Shown here: positions 16,557 through 25,898 of the stretch, in pieces
Layout: every line of letters begins with the position of its first letter
Position numbering within the stretch: position 1 is the stretch's first letter
DNA from: Chitinophaga sp. XS-30
GTDB taxonomy: Bacteria > Bacteroidota > Bacteroidia > Chitinophagales > Chitinophagaceae
Assembly (NCBI RefSeq): GCF_008086345.1
Contig: NZ_CP043006.1
Span: 1,548,032 to 1,612,031, forward strand
Direction of reading: 5' to 3'
Length of the DNA stretch: 64,000 nucleotides
Made by a program: the position numbers and the translations under genes
Notes under the pieces: generated by a model
What the model saw: the letters and a program-made list of their open reading frames with translations, nothing else
Database searches by the model: none
Told to the model about the DNA's origin: nothing

Positions 16557-19500
16557 TTACAAGGTTACTTTTATACCCAGGTTCCAGGTCCGCAGCTGCG
16601 GATAGGAATTGCCGATCTCACTGCCGGATTCGGGGTCCCAGTTCATCATTTTATCCCAGGTGATGAGGTTGTTGCCATTTACGAACACCCGGGCGGTGGA
16701 CAGCCTGATCCTTGACAGCAGGGCTTTGGAGAGACTATAACCGATCTCCACGTTCTTCAGGCGCACATAGTTCCTGGTGTACAGCCAGTAGGTAGATTTG
16801 CGGTGATTGTTCGTATTCTCTGAAGGGTGAAGCCGGGGATAGGTGGCATTGTCCCATGAAGAGGGGTCATTGGGGTTCCAGCGGCCGAGGTGATGTTGCA
16901 TCACTTTGCCCAGCTGGCTGAATTCCCATACAGCATCTTCGCGGAAGTACATATCCGCATTGCCCGCGCCCTGTACCAGCACATTGATGTCGAAATCCTT
17001 GTAGCCGCCGCCTATGGTAATGCCATAGATGAATTCCGGTACGCTGCCTTTGCCGATCGCGCCTTCGTCGTAGCTGTCCACCAGGCCATCGCCGTTCAGG
17101 TCCTTGTATTTGATATCACCGGGATATACCACGCCGTAGGAGGGGATGGGCAGTTCTTTTTTGAGCACGGGGAAACCGCCTTCCAGCAGAAGCTGTCCAT
17201 TGCCGTCCAGCTCAAAATCATTCATGGAATAGAGGCCCATGTCCGTCAGGCCGAAGTGCTGGCCGATGCGTTTGCCTTCTCTTTTCTGCCAGTCATACCG
17301 TTTGCCTTCTTCGTCTATCCGCCGGATCACGTTGCGGGCGTAGGTGAAGTTGCCTTTGATGAAATAGTCGAATGCGCCTTTTTTGTCGCTGAAGCCCAGT
17401 TCCATATCAAAGCCCTTGTTATGCACACGGCCGATATTTTCGGGCGGCAGGCCCTGACCGTCCCTTCTGCTGGAACCCTGCGGGTTGTTCATGCCGAACA
17501 CCAAGGGAACGGAATAGGGAATGGCGAGGATATCGTTGCGTTTTTCGGAGAATACATCCGCCGTCAGGCTGATGCGGTTGTTCCACATCCGCGAGTCAAA
17601 ACCGATATTGGATTTTTGGGCCCTTTCCCATGTCACGAATGCATTGCCCGGCTGGCCTTCGATGATGCCCCTTTCGGAATAGGTGTTCTCGCCCCAGTAT
17701 ATCCTCCAGCCGTCTTCATTCGGCGCATAGATGTAGCGCTGCTCATAGAGATAGCTGAAGTTGCCGATCTGGTCGTTGCCGATCTCTCCGTAGGAGCCCC
17801 TGATCTTCAGGTAATTCACGAAGCTGTTGGCGCCCCAGAAAGTTTCCTCTGAAGGCACCCAGCCCAGTGAAACGGCGGGGAAGAAACCGAAACGGCGGCT
17901 GGGATCGAATTGACGGGAACCGTTGTAACCGGCGTTCACTTCGAACAGGTATTTGTTCTTGTAGCCGTAGGTAGCGCGGCCTACCCAGCCCAGGTACCCT
18001 GTGGGGATCTGCGCTTCCCAGAAGTTCTGGATCTGCTGGTAGAGGATCATGCCGGTTACCGCATGGTCACCGAAAGCATTGGTATAGTTGAGCGCGCCTT
18101 CGAATGACTGCCTTCTGCTGCCCGGGCCTTTGCCGGTGGAAATGGACAGCTCGGTCTGGGATTTGTTCAGCGTGTACATGCCGAAGCGGTTGTATTCGAA
18201 TAGTTGCGGTTTCTCCACAATATCCCGGCGGGATTCGTAGCTGCTGTTGAAACCGATGAGGGTGCGGAAGGAGAGGCCTTTCAGTATTTTGCCCAGATCC
18301 TGTTTAATGGTGAAAGCGCCTTCCAGCACATTGGTGTTGCGGCGGCGGTTGCCGAATTGCGACAGGAGGGCGTAGGGAGAAAGGCGGCTTTCGTCGGAAC
18401 GGCCGCCCATGGAGCCATCAGGATTGATATAAGCCTGGAAGTTGGGCGGCAGCCTTCTCAGCTTGTCGAACAGGTCTTCCCCGAAATTCGGCTGCTGTCT
18501 TTCTTCGAAGCGGCCCGTCAGATCGATGCCGATCTTCAGGGTAGGGTTCACGGTAAAATCCAGGTTGGAGCGGAAGCTCATACGGTCGAAGACGGTGTTG
18601 GTCGGATAGCGGCTGTTCGGGAATTCCTTGTACAGCCCTTCCTGGTGCAGATGGTTGGCGGAGATGTAATACGCCAGCACATCATTGCCGCCGCGTACGC
18701 TGATGTTCGTCAATTGCTGCCAGGAAGCCTTGCGCATGAAGTCTTCATAGTAATCATTATCAGGGTGCGTGTAGGGAGAGTTGCCGAGGCGGTAATGCTC
18801 CAGGTCGCTTGCCGTATATTCTACCGGTTTGCCTTCGTTGGTCAATGCCTCGTTGGTGAGCATGGCAAAATCATACGAGCCGAGGTATTCCGGTTTGCGG
18901 ATCGGTTGCTGTACGGCGGCCTGGGTAGACAAGCTCAATACCGGCCGGCCTTTGCTGCCGCGTTTGGTGGTGATGAGGATCACGCCGTTCGCACCGCGCA
19001 CACCGTACACAGCAGTAGCGGAAGCATCTTTCAGTACGGAGAAGGTCTCGATGTCCACCGGGTCTATCTGCCGCCATTCCCTTTCAATACCATCTACCAG
19101 CACAAGCGGCGCGGTAGTGTTGGTGGTAGCCATGCCGCGGATGAGGATCTGCGCATTGTCATCCCCCGGTTTACCGGAACCCATTACGCTGATCACACCG
19201 GACACGCGGCCCGCGATAGCGTTGGACAGGTTGGGCGTGGAAGCGCGTTGCAGGTCTTCTGAATTCACCTGGGAGATAGCGCCTACTACGCTGGCTTTCT
19301 TTTGTGTACCGAAACCAACGACCACGTAGTCGCTCAGTTTGGTGGCATCCGCCTGCAGCGTGATGTGCAGTACGGACTGGTTCGTGATGACCACTTCCTG
19401 CTGAACGTAGCCGATATAGGTGACCTGCAGCGTGCCGGTACTGCCGGTCAGCGTAAGTTTGAACTCGCCCGTGGCATCAGTGATGGCGCGGTTGGAGGTG

Positions 19501-19637
19501 CCTTTTTCCACGATGTTGGCGCCGATGAGCAGCTCGCCATCCTGGTCCACCACCTTGCCGGTGATGGCTTTGCCCTGTGCCATCAGTTGCGGGATGGACA
19601 GGCAGAGCAGTATGATTACGGATAATAGTTTTTTCAT
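16557..19637 (-). CDS. SusC/RagA-family TonB-dependent receptor (second pair)
   Basis: 1026 residues with a signal peptide ending MAQG (about 22). A carboxypeptidase-regulatory-like N-terminal extension follows (ITGKVVDQDGELLIGANI, about 25-105). The plug domain has LVLVDGIE and the SusC signature DASATAVYGVRGANGVILITTKRG (cut into DASATAVYG and RGANGVILITTK). The barrel runs to a LGIKVTL end. It imports nutrient captured by its SusD partner, powered by TonB-ExbBD. It follows the first SusD by 15 bases, so both SusCD pairs are in one transcript. A complete, ordinary SusC. Confidence 0.95.
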   Translation of the reverse strand: MKKLLSVIILLCLSIPQLMAQGKAITGKVVDQDGELLIGANIVEKGTSNRAITDATGEFKLTLTGSTGTLQVTYIGYVQQEVVITNQSVLHITLQADATKLSDYVVVGFGTQKKASVVGAISQVNSEDLQRASTPNLSNAIAGRVSGVISVMGSGKPGDDNAQILIRGMATTNTTAPLVLVDGIEREWRQIDPVDIETFSVLKDASATAVYGVRGANGVILITTKRGSKGRPVLSLSTQAAVQQPIRKPEYLGSYDFAMLTNEALTNEGKPVEYTASDLEHYRLGNSPYTHPDNDYYEDFMRKASWQQLTNISVRGGNDVLAYYISANHLHQEGLYKEFPNSRYPTNTVFDRMSFRSNLDFTVNPTLKIGIDLTGRFEERQQPNFGEDLFDKLRRLPPNFQAYINPDGSMGGRSDESRLSPYALLSQFGNRRRNTNVLEGAFTIKQDLGKILKGLSFRTLIGFNSSYESRRDIVEKPQLFEYNRFGMYTLNKSQTELSISTGKGPGSRRQSFEGALNYTNAFGDHAVTGMILYQQIQNFWEAQIPTGYLGWVGRATYGYKNKYLFEVNAGYNGSRQFDPSRRFGFFPAVSLGWVPSEETFWGANSFVNYLKIRGSYGEIGNDQIGNFSYLYEQRYIYAPNEDGWRIYWGENTYSERGIIEGQPGNAFVTWERAQKSNIGFDSRMWNNRISLTADVFSEKRNDILAIPYSVPLVFGMNNPQGSSRRDGQGLPPENIGRVHNKGFDMELGFSDKKGAFDYFIKGNFTYARNVIRRIDEEGKRYDWQKREGKRIGQHFGLTDMGLYSMNDFELDGNGQLLLEGGFPVLKKELPIPSYGVVYPGDIKYKDLNGDGLVDSYDEGAIGKGSVPEFIYGITIGGGYKDFDINVLVQGAGNADMYFREDAVWEFSQLGKVMQHHLGRWNPNDPSSWDNATYPRLHPSENTNNHRKSTYWLYTRNYVRLKNVEIGYSLSKALLSRIRLSTARVFVNGNNLITWDKMMNWDPESGSEIGNSYPQLRTWNLGIKVTL

Positions 19638-19652
19638 CTGTCGCGTTTTAAT

Positions 19653-21452
19653 TTATTGCCAATCCGGATTCTGGCGCATGTTGGGATTGCGGTTCATTTC
19701 TATTTGCGGGATGGGGAAGAAGTAGTGTTTGGATTCGAACACCTTGTCCTCCACGCGTACATCCGGGTTGTAGGTCAGGTTGCCGCCCGGGTCCCTGGTG
19801 ATCACCATGCCGCGGATAAATTCCGGCAATGTTTCGATGATCATCCAGCGGCGTACATCGAAGTAGCGGTGATCTTCAAAAGCCAGCTCTATGCGGCGTT
19901 CGTTGCGGATCTGCTCGCGGAGCGTTTCTTTCGTCAGGGCCTGGCCCCGCCGTGCGAAGGAGGTTTCGATATCGGGCATGCCGGCGCGTGCTCTCACCAG
20001 ATTCAGGGCCTGTACCGGTGTCAGAGCATTGCCGGCGCCGGGAACGGTGTAAGCCGGCCCGCCTGCCTCGTTGCCAGCTTCGGCAAGGTTCAGCAATACT
20101 TCCGCATACCGGAAATATACCCAGTTGTGATAAGCGGAACCGCTGTTGTTCACGGGGTTTACGTTGGCGTAATCCATGAATTTGTTCAGGTAGTAACCTG
20201 TTTTGGATTTGGCATTGCCCGAGGCATTCACACCGCCTTCGAACAGCTGGAAGGTGTAATTGGAAGCATTCGCAAAACGGGCAAAATGGGCGCCGTTGTG
20301 AATGATGCTGGCATAAAAGCGGGGATCTCTCCCGGTGTACGGCGCGCCGGCATGCGCCGGATCGTTCCAGTTGAACAGGGTACCGTCTTCCATTTCGTAG
20401 GCATCTACCAGGTCCTGGGAGGGGCAGGTACCGCCGCGGGCATTGGTGAAGCCTGCGGGGAAGTTGTCGTTTTCCGTATCGCGGTTAGGCGTGCGGAGGC
20501 GCGCGAAGATCAGTTCGCGGTTGGTATTGCCTGCTCCCCAGGCGTTGAAGAAGGAGGCGTAATTCGTCCGGCCGTTGGCACCGGGGGTGTAAAGCTGATA
20601 CCAGTTCAGGTCTACCAGGTCCTGCGCCGCCTTGGCGGCCGGTTCCCAGCGGGTGGCGTCCACATTGCCGTAGGAGGTCAGGGAATCTTCGCCGGCGCGG
20701 TTATAAAGGGGGCTGGCGGCGTAGAGCAATACCTTGGCTTTCAGGGCAAGGCAGCTGCCACGGTCCGCGCGGCCTACTTCCGTCGGTTGATTGTAGGGTT
20801 CATCAGGCAATAGCGCATAAGCTTTATCGCATTCGGCAACAATGAAATCCACGACGGACCGCACCGAATTACGGGGGATCAGCACATCTTCGCTGGCTTC
20901 GAAAGAACGGTCTACTATAGGAATGCCGCCCCAGCGCTGGAACAGGAACCAGTGGTGCAGGGCGCGGAGAAAGTGTGCTTCGCCCACCATACGTTTCCGG
21001 AAGCGTTCGCTGGAAGTAAGGGGCAGCAGGTGCAGGTTTTTCAGCGCCGTATTGGCCTTCCGGTTACCGTGATAGCCGCCGTATTTCATCCAGGAACCGA
21101 TCTCGCCCGCACCGTCGCTGTTGCGCCAGTAACGCATGTTGGAGGGGTTCCAGTTGCCGGCGCTCATGCGCTGCGCAGCGGATTGAACGGTCTGGTTGGT
21201 GGACACATGCGCAGCCTCGTCTGTTGCGGAAGCCAGCATGGCATTTCCTTCCAGCCAGTTAAAAGAACCGGATACATCAGCCGGGAGGTCTGTATAAGCA
21301 TTATTGATGAACAGTTCCGCCCGCGCAGAGTCCGAGAATACGTACTCGGCGGATTTGAATTCCACCGGCACCACGAAAAGCGGCTTCCTGCAGGAGGCGG
21401 CTGCAATGCATAGCGCGGAGGATATGATGATAGTACATTTTTTCATGATCAT
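19653..21452 (-). CDS. SusD/RagB-family outer-membrane nutrient-binding lipoprotein (first pair)
   Basis: 599 residues with lipobox AASC (Cys21). SusD marks are LRALHHWFLFQRWGGIPI, the late RNERRIELAFEDHRYFDVRRW and the C-terminal MNRNPNMRQNPDWQ. It lies four bases after the first SusC stop. The near-identical late segments of the two SusD proteins are family-wide features. The middle regions differ, so this is not a recent duplication. An alternative start is Met3 (21446). It is the partner of the SusC at 21457-24321. Confidence 0.93.
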   Translation of the reverse strand: MIMKKCTIIISSALCIAAASCRKPLFVVPVEFKSAEYVFSDSARAELFINNAYTDLPADVSGSFNWLEGNAMLASATDEAAHVSTNQTVQSAAQRMSAGNWNPSNMRYWRNSDGAGEIGSWMKYGGYHGNRKANTALKNLHLLPLTSSERFRKRMVGEAHFLRALHHWFLFQRWGGIPIVDRSFEASEDVLIPRNSVRSVVDFIVAECDKAYALLPDEPYNQPTEVGRADRGSCLALKAKVLLYAASPLYNRAGEDSLTSYGNVDATRWEPAAKAAQDLVDLNWYQLYTPGANGRTNYASFFNAWGAGNTNRELIFARLRTPNRDTENDNFPAGFTNARGGTCPSQDLVDAYEMEDGTLFNWNDPAHAGAPYTGRDPRFYASIIHNGAHFARFANASNYTFQLFEGGVNASGNAKSKTGYYLNKFMDYANVNPVNNSGSAYHNWVYFRYAEVLLNLAEAGNEAGGPAYTVPGAGNALTPVQALNLVRARAGMPDIETSFARRGQALTKETLREQIRNERRIELAFEDHRYFDVRRWMIIETLPEFIRGMVITRDPGGNLTYNPDVRVEDKVFESKHYFFPIPQIEMNRNPNMRQNPDWQ

Positions 21453-21456
21453 GTTT

Positions 21457-24321
21457 TTAGAAGGTTACACTGATGCCGGCATTCAGCACGCGCTGGATCG
21501 GATATACAACATAGTGGCTGGAACGTGCTTCCGTATCGATCAGGTCGGTTGGCGACCAGGTGAACAGGTTGTAGCCGCTGCAATACACCCGCAGATTTTC
21601 CATGCGGATCTTTTTGCTGAGTTTTTCGGGGAAGGTGTAACCCAGTTCCAGCGTTTTCAGACGTACCATTTTGGCATCTCTCAGCCAGTAGGTGGAGGTG
21701 CGCTGGTTGTTGGCCTTGTTGCTCAGCGAAAGGCGGGGATAGGTGGCATTGGCCCAAGTGTTCGGATCTTCCGGGTTGTAGCGGCCCAGGTGATGGTCGC
21801 GCACCGTGCCGTTGTCGTGAAACTCCCAGATGGATTCGCCGGTCAGGTTCTGCATGGAGCCATTGTGACCGGTGAACAGTACGTTCAGATCGATACCGCG
21901 GAACCTGGCGCCGAGGCCTGCGCCATATTGCAGGGTGGGGAAACCGCCCTGGCCCAGGAATACTTCGTCATATGCATCGATCACCCCATCATCGTTCTGA
22001 TCTTTGTATCTGATATCGCCGGGCCTTACTACGCCGAAAGTCTGGCGGGGGCTGTTGTCGATCTCCGGCTGGTCTTTGAACAGGCCGATGGCCTCCAGCC
22101 CGAAAATGGCATCCAGCGGCCGGCCGGTACGGGCCTGGTAATCGAAGCGCGGTTTTTCCTCACCCCGGTTGACCACCGTATTATTGGCCTTGGTGATGAT
22201 ACCGGTCAGCGCCAGCTCCAGGTCGCCGAATTTTTGCGTATAGCTTACGGAAGCATCAAATCCTTTGTTCTCGATCACGCCGATGGGAAAGTCAGGGAAG
22301 CGGATACCCATCAGATAAGGCAGCGCCGGCTGGATCATGATATCCGTGTTCTTTTCATGGAAGTAGTCGAATGATACGTTCAGCTTGTTATTGAAGAATA
22401 CCGCATCGATGCCCACATCTGTTTTCCTGACCTTTTCCCAGGTTACATTGTCCAGCGCGAAAGCTGTTTCGTTCCAGCCGGAATAACCGATGGAAGTGTA
22501 CCCGAAGTTCACCCCGCCGGCGCCGGCATATTTCTGGAACCACAGGAAGTAACCGCCAATGTCGTCGTTGCCGGAAATACCGTGAGAGGCGCGCAGTTTA
22601 AGGAAATTCACCCATTTGTTGTGCTTCAGGAAGTTCTCTTCCGTCAGTACCCAACCGATCGCACCGGCAGGGAAGAAGCCGAATTTCATGCCGGGCAGGA
22701 ACTGCTCGGAGCCCTGGTATCCGAAGTTGAATTCCGCCAGGTATTTCTTGTTGTAGGCATATGCAATATGGCCGTTACCGCCCAGGTAAGCCTGGGGAAT
22801 GTCGCCGTTGTTCTCGGAGTAGATGATACGCTGTGCTACGGCGGCAAAGCCGGAAACGGCATGTTTGCCGAAAATGCGCTCGTAGTTCAGCGAGGCGTCC
22901 GCATTCAGGGTGCGGCGGGTGGAAGGATATTCCACGCCGGAAGACATCTGGGTATCCGAGCCCGTTTCCACATACCTGATGGTGCCATCCGGTTTATATT
23001 CCACGTTGCCGTTCGGCTGGCGGAGGTCGAATACCTTGAAGCTCTTGCTGCGGTTGGTGACCATATCGTACCAGCTGTCAAATCCAACGCTGCCGCGGAG
23101 GTAAAGGCCTGGTGTGATAAAGTCAAGTTCATGCCTGGCGCGTAATGTGGCGAACATGTTGCGCACATAATAGAGGGAATACCCCTGTTTGTTCAACAGG
23201 CCATAAGGGTTGCCGGTAAAATCCTTTGTGCCGCCCAGGTAGCCGTCCGGCGTGAAAACGGGGAAAGCGTTCGGCGGCGTTTTATAGAGGGAGCGGAATA
23301 CGCGAAGGGAGGATTCAGACCGGGAACCGGGGAAGGTGCGCTGCTCCTGGCGTCCGGAAAGGTCCAGCTGCAGGGAGAACCGTTTGTTGACATTTACATC
23401 GATATTCGATCGCAGGGTGATCAGGCCGAAGTCCGCATTCGTGTTATAAGTATTGGCGGCCTTGTCAACATTATAGAGACCGCTGTTGCTGGTGTAACCG
23501 GCGGAGACGAAGTACCGTGCCGTTTTGTTGCCGCCCTGCACATCTACGCTGTACCGTTGCTGCCAGGTATGCTGGTTCACGTATTCATCATACCAGTTGA
23601 TGTCCGGGTACAGATAGCGGTCCATTTCCGTTTCATAAATTCCCTGGGAAGCCTGCTGGTATTTGTCCAGGTCCGCGGCCGAATAGCGGGGCTGGTTGCC
23701 GTCGTTCACCAGCGCCTCGTTGTACAGGGTAGCATACTGGAAGGAGTTGAGCAACCGGGGTTGGGTGGTAGGTGTTTTAACACCGGTCCGGGCATTGAAG
23801 GATATCCTGATATTGCCTTCCTTCCCTCTTTTGGTAGTGACGAGAATGATGCCGTTACCTCCGCGCAGGCCGTATTGCGCGGTTGCCGCAGCGTCTTTCA
23901 GCAGGGTAATGCTTTCGATCTCGTTCGGGTCCAGCAGGTCCATGCTGCGTTCAAAACCATCTACGAGAATAACCGGGGTATTGGTACGAAAGGTGCGTTT
24001 GCCGCGCATCTGGAGGGAAGCGCCCTCGTCCCCCGGCTCACCATTGTTTTGCATGACGAACAGGCCAGCCAGCCGACCCTGCATTCTGTTCAGATTGTTG
24101 ATGATGGGGACGTTCATGACAGCAGCCCCGCTCATTTGCGAGATGCCGCTGGTCACTTCGGAAGACAACTGCCTGCCCATAAAGGTATGGATGATCGTTG
24201 TGCTGTCCGGCTGCTGTGCCAGCGCAGCCGGCGAAATACCCAGACAGGCAGCGATCCCGATAGCCGCTCCCAGGTATCGCCGGTAACCGGGCCTGGCCAT
24301 GGATGATACTGATGCTTTCAT
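21457..24321 (-). CDS. SusC/RagA-family TonB-dependent receptor lacking the N-terminal extension (first pair)
   Basis: 954 residues from the ATG at 24321, followed by a signal-like stretch with a hydrophobic core (YLGAAIGIAACLGISPAALAQ). The open frame continues up to 24369 without a better start. After the signal only some 30 residues precede the plug (LNRMQGRLAGLFVMQ, VILVDGFERSMDLLDP, then GGNGIILVTTKRG). The carboxypeptidase-regulatory-like extension of the second SusC is missing. The barrel has the usual late strands and ends LNAGISVTF. It is the first gene of the operon, 416 bases from the divergent LacI regulator. The plug signature and SusD partner make the family firm; the ligand is unknown. 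Confidence 0.93.
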   Translation of the reverse strand: MKASVSSMARPGYRRYLGAAIGIAACLGISPAALAQQPDSTTIIHTFMGRQLSSEVTSGISQMSGAAVMNVPIINNLNRMQGRLAGLFVMQNNGEPGDEGASLQMRGKRTFRTNTPVILVDGFERSMDLLDPNEIESITLLKDAAATAQYGLRGGNGIILVTTKRGKEGNIRISFNARTGVKTPTTQPRLLNSFQYATLYNEALVNDGNQPRYSAADLDKYQQASQGIYETEMDRYLYPDINWYDEYVNQHTWQQRYSVDVQGGNKTARYFVSAGYTSNSGLYNVDKAANTYNTNADFGLITLRSNIDVNVNKRFSLQLDLSGRQEQRTFPGSRSESSLRVFRSLYKTPPNAFPVFTPDGYLGGTKDFTGNPYGLLNKQGYSLYYVRNMFATLRARHELDFITPGLYLRGSVGFDSWYDMVTNRSKSFKVFDLRQPNGNVEYKPDGTIRYVETGSDTQMSSGVEYPSTRRTLNADASLNYERIFGKHAVSGFAAVAQRIIYSENNGDIPQAYLGGNGHIAYAYNKKYLAEFNFGYQGSEQFLPGMKFGFFPAGAIGWVLTEENFLKHNKWVNFLKLRASHGISGNDDIGGYFLWFQKYAGAGGVNFGYTSIGYSGWNETAFALDNVTWEKVRKTDVGIDAVFFNNKLNVSFDYFHEKNTDIMIQPALPYLMGIRFPDFPIGVIENKGFDASVSYTQKFGDLELALTGIITKANNTVVNRGEEKPRFDYQARTGRPLDAIFGLEAIGLFKDQPEIDNSPRQTFGVVRPGDIRYKDQNDDGVIDAYDEVFLGQGGFPTLQYGAGLGARFRGIDLNVLFTGHNGSMQNLTGESIWEFHDNGTVRDHHLGRYNPEDPNTWANATYPRLSLSNKANNQRTSTYWLRDAKMVRLKTLELGYTFPEKLSKKIRMENLRVYCSGYNLFTWSPTDLIDTEARSSHYVVYPIQRVLNAGISVTF

Positions 24322-24541
24322 AGCGTGATAATTCAAATAATTAGGAAATAACGTGGTTGATGGAGGCAAATAACGCCCCGGTCCCGTTACTACGGAACAT
24401 GGTGGTTATAGCGGTTCAAGAAGGAACAGATCGTTCTTTTGCCGGACAGGAAAGGGGTACGCCAGTTTTTCAGTGTCCGGGAAAAGGCTGTTGATAAATA
24501 AAGGTTAATGGGCTGCGAATGCCCTTGATCTCATCATGGAT

Positions 24542-24573
24542 AATACTGTTTTTGCTAACGTGAATACTGTTTT
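24542..24573. repeat. Paired 11-base direct repeats, AATACTGTTTT, 21 bases apart
   Basis: Copies at 24542-24552 and 24563-24573. A period of 21 bases is two DNA turns, so both copies lie on the same face, as for a dimeric activator. The bound protein is not identified. Confidence 0.5.
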
Positions 24574-24645
24574 ACGACTTCGTCTGCTTTCGTGGAAAAT
24601 CGATTTTGCCGGTAACTTAGGAAAAAGTATGTTGGCTTCCGGCTT

Positions 24646-24671
24646 TTTTTACGGAAACGTTTCCGTAAAAA
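24646..24671. promoter_or_regulatory. 26-bp perfect palindrome, probable LacI-family operator
   Basis: Core GGAAACGTTTCC flanked by TTTTTAC / GTAAAAA arms, fully symmetric about the central CG between 24658 and 24659. The core matches the shape of LacI/GalR/CcpA-family operators (AAACGTTT centre). It is 67 bases before the LacI-family start. Confidence 0.75.
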
Positions 24672-24737
24672 TGCGGGGGCATTTAGTTGCTTTATCATCG
24701 GGATAGGTTTATTTTATAGGGAGGATGTGTGTGATTC

Positions 24738-25745
24738 ATGATCAAGATAGATATCAAATACCTGGCAAAGGAGTTAAATCTTGCCATTTCTACAGTATCA
24801 AGGGCATTACGGGACAGTCACGAGATCAGTGCGGAAACCAAGGAAAAGGTGTTTGCGCTGGCGAAGCGATTGAACTATCAGCCCAATGCAAATGCGAGCG
24901 GTCTTCGGGGACAGAAAACGAAGATGATCGCTGTTGTGATACCCGAAATGGTGAACGACTTCTTTTCACTGGTCATCAGCGGGATCGAGAAGGTGACACA
25001 GGCCCAGGGATATCACATCCTGTTATATTTCACACATGGTGATCATGCGCTGGAAGTATCCTTCATCAACACGCTGGCCAATGGAAGGGTAGATGGCGTT
25101 TTACTGTCCATCACCGATGAGCACAACGATAATTCGCACCTGGAGCTGCTGAACAAAAAAGGTATTCCGCTGGTGCTTTTCGATCGGGTGAGCGAGCGCA
25201 TGGATAATGTAAAAGTGACGACCGATAATTATGATAGCGGCATTCTGGCCACCCGGCACCTGATCGACATGGGGTGTAAAAAGATCGGGTACCTGAAAAT
25301 ACACAAGAATATCCCGGTAGGCACCATCCGGATGAACGGTTACCTGGATGCGCTGAAAAAGCACTCGGCGCAGAAAGTTCCGCTGGTACTGGAATGCCCG
25401 AGCGGTAACGACGAAGCGTTTGAATCTATCCGGAGGATGCTGGTGGCGGAAAAGCCTGACGGGATCTTTGCTTCGGTGGAAAAGCTGGCCGTGATCTGTT
25501 ACCGTGTCTGTGAACAGATCAGGCTTCACATCCCGCAGGATATCAGGATCATCAGTTTTTCCAACCTCCATACCGCTTCATTGCTGAATCCTTCGCTGAC
25601 CACCATAACACAACCTGCATTCGAGATCGGGGAAACGGCGGCAAAAGCCCTGCTGCGCATCATCCAGAAGAAAGGAGGGTATAACGCCGGGGGTAATGTG
25701 GTGTTGCAGTCCCGGCTGATCAAACGTAATTCCACGGCGCGTTAA
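24738..25745 (+). CDS. LacI-family transcriptional regulator
   Basis: 335 residues. The N-terminal helix-turn-helix (IKYLAKELNLAISTVSRALRDS, split as IKYLAKELNLAIS and TVSRALRDS) is followed by the hinge helix (NASGLRGQKT). A periplasmic-binding-protein-like effector domain then includes VDGVLLSITDE, GIPLVLFDRV and a late LTTITQPAFEIGETAA. The standard length is complete. It is divergent from the double SusCD operon, with a palindromic operator close to its own start, so it probably controls itself and perhaps the operon in response to an imported sugar. The effector is unknown. Confidence 0.93.
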   Translation: MIKIDIKYLAKELNLAISTVSRALRDSHEISAETKEKVFALAKRLNYQPNANASGLRGQKTKMIAVVIPEMVNDFFSLVISGIEKVTQAQGYHILLYFTHGDHALEVSFINTLANGRVDGVLLSITDEHNDNSHLELLNKKGIPLVLFDRVSERMDNVKVTTDNYDSGILATRHLIDMGCKKIGYLKIHKNIPVGTIRMNGYLDALKKHSAQKVPLVLECPSGNDEAFESIRRMLVAEKPDGIFASVEKLAVICYRVCEQIRLHIPQDIRIISFSNLHTASLLNPSLTTITQPAFEIGETAAKALLRIIQKKGGYNAGGNVVLQSRLIKRNSTAR

Positions 25746-25843
25746 TTTCAGGAGTATGATATTGCCGTTCTCTCCAATGTAGCTTCGCCGGAATGTTGTG
25801 ATTCAGCCGTATTGCAGTTCCCTCCCGCTGACTAAACTTTAAT

Positions 25844-25874
25844 TTGGTTTATATTGTAAACTACTTTACATTTG
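25844..25874 (+). promoter_or_regulatory. Promoter of the TonB receptor operon with an inverted repeat in its spacer
   Basis: -33 TTG (25844-25846), 20-base spacer, -7 TACATTTG (25867-25874). The spacer contains GTTTA-TATTG-TAAAC (25847-25861), a likely binding site for a small dimeric regulator. Confidence 0.65.
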
Positions 25875-25898
25875 TCGTACCCAAATCATTTAACCTGT

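Larger units (their letters stand above)
24322..24737. promoter_or_regulatory. Divergent control region between the SusCD operon and the LacI regulator
   Basis: 416 bases without a gene. It holds a perfect palindrome (24646-24671), a pair of AATACTGTTTT direct repeats (24542-24552 and 24563-24573), and a weak -7-like TAGGTTTA (24704-24711) in front of the regulator. I found no strict TAnnTTTG box reading toward SusC. Confidence 0.6.
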
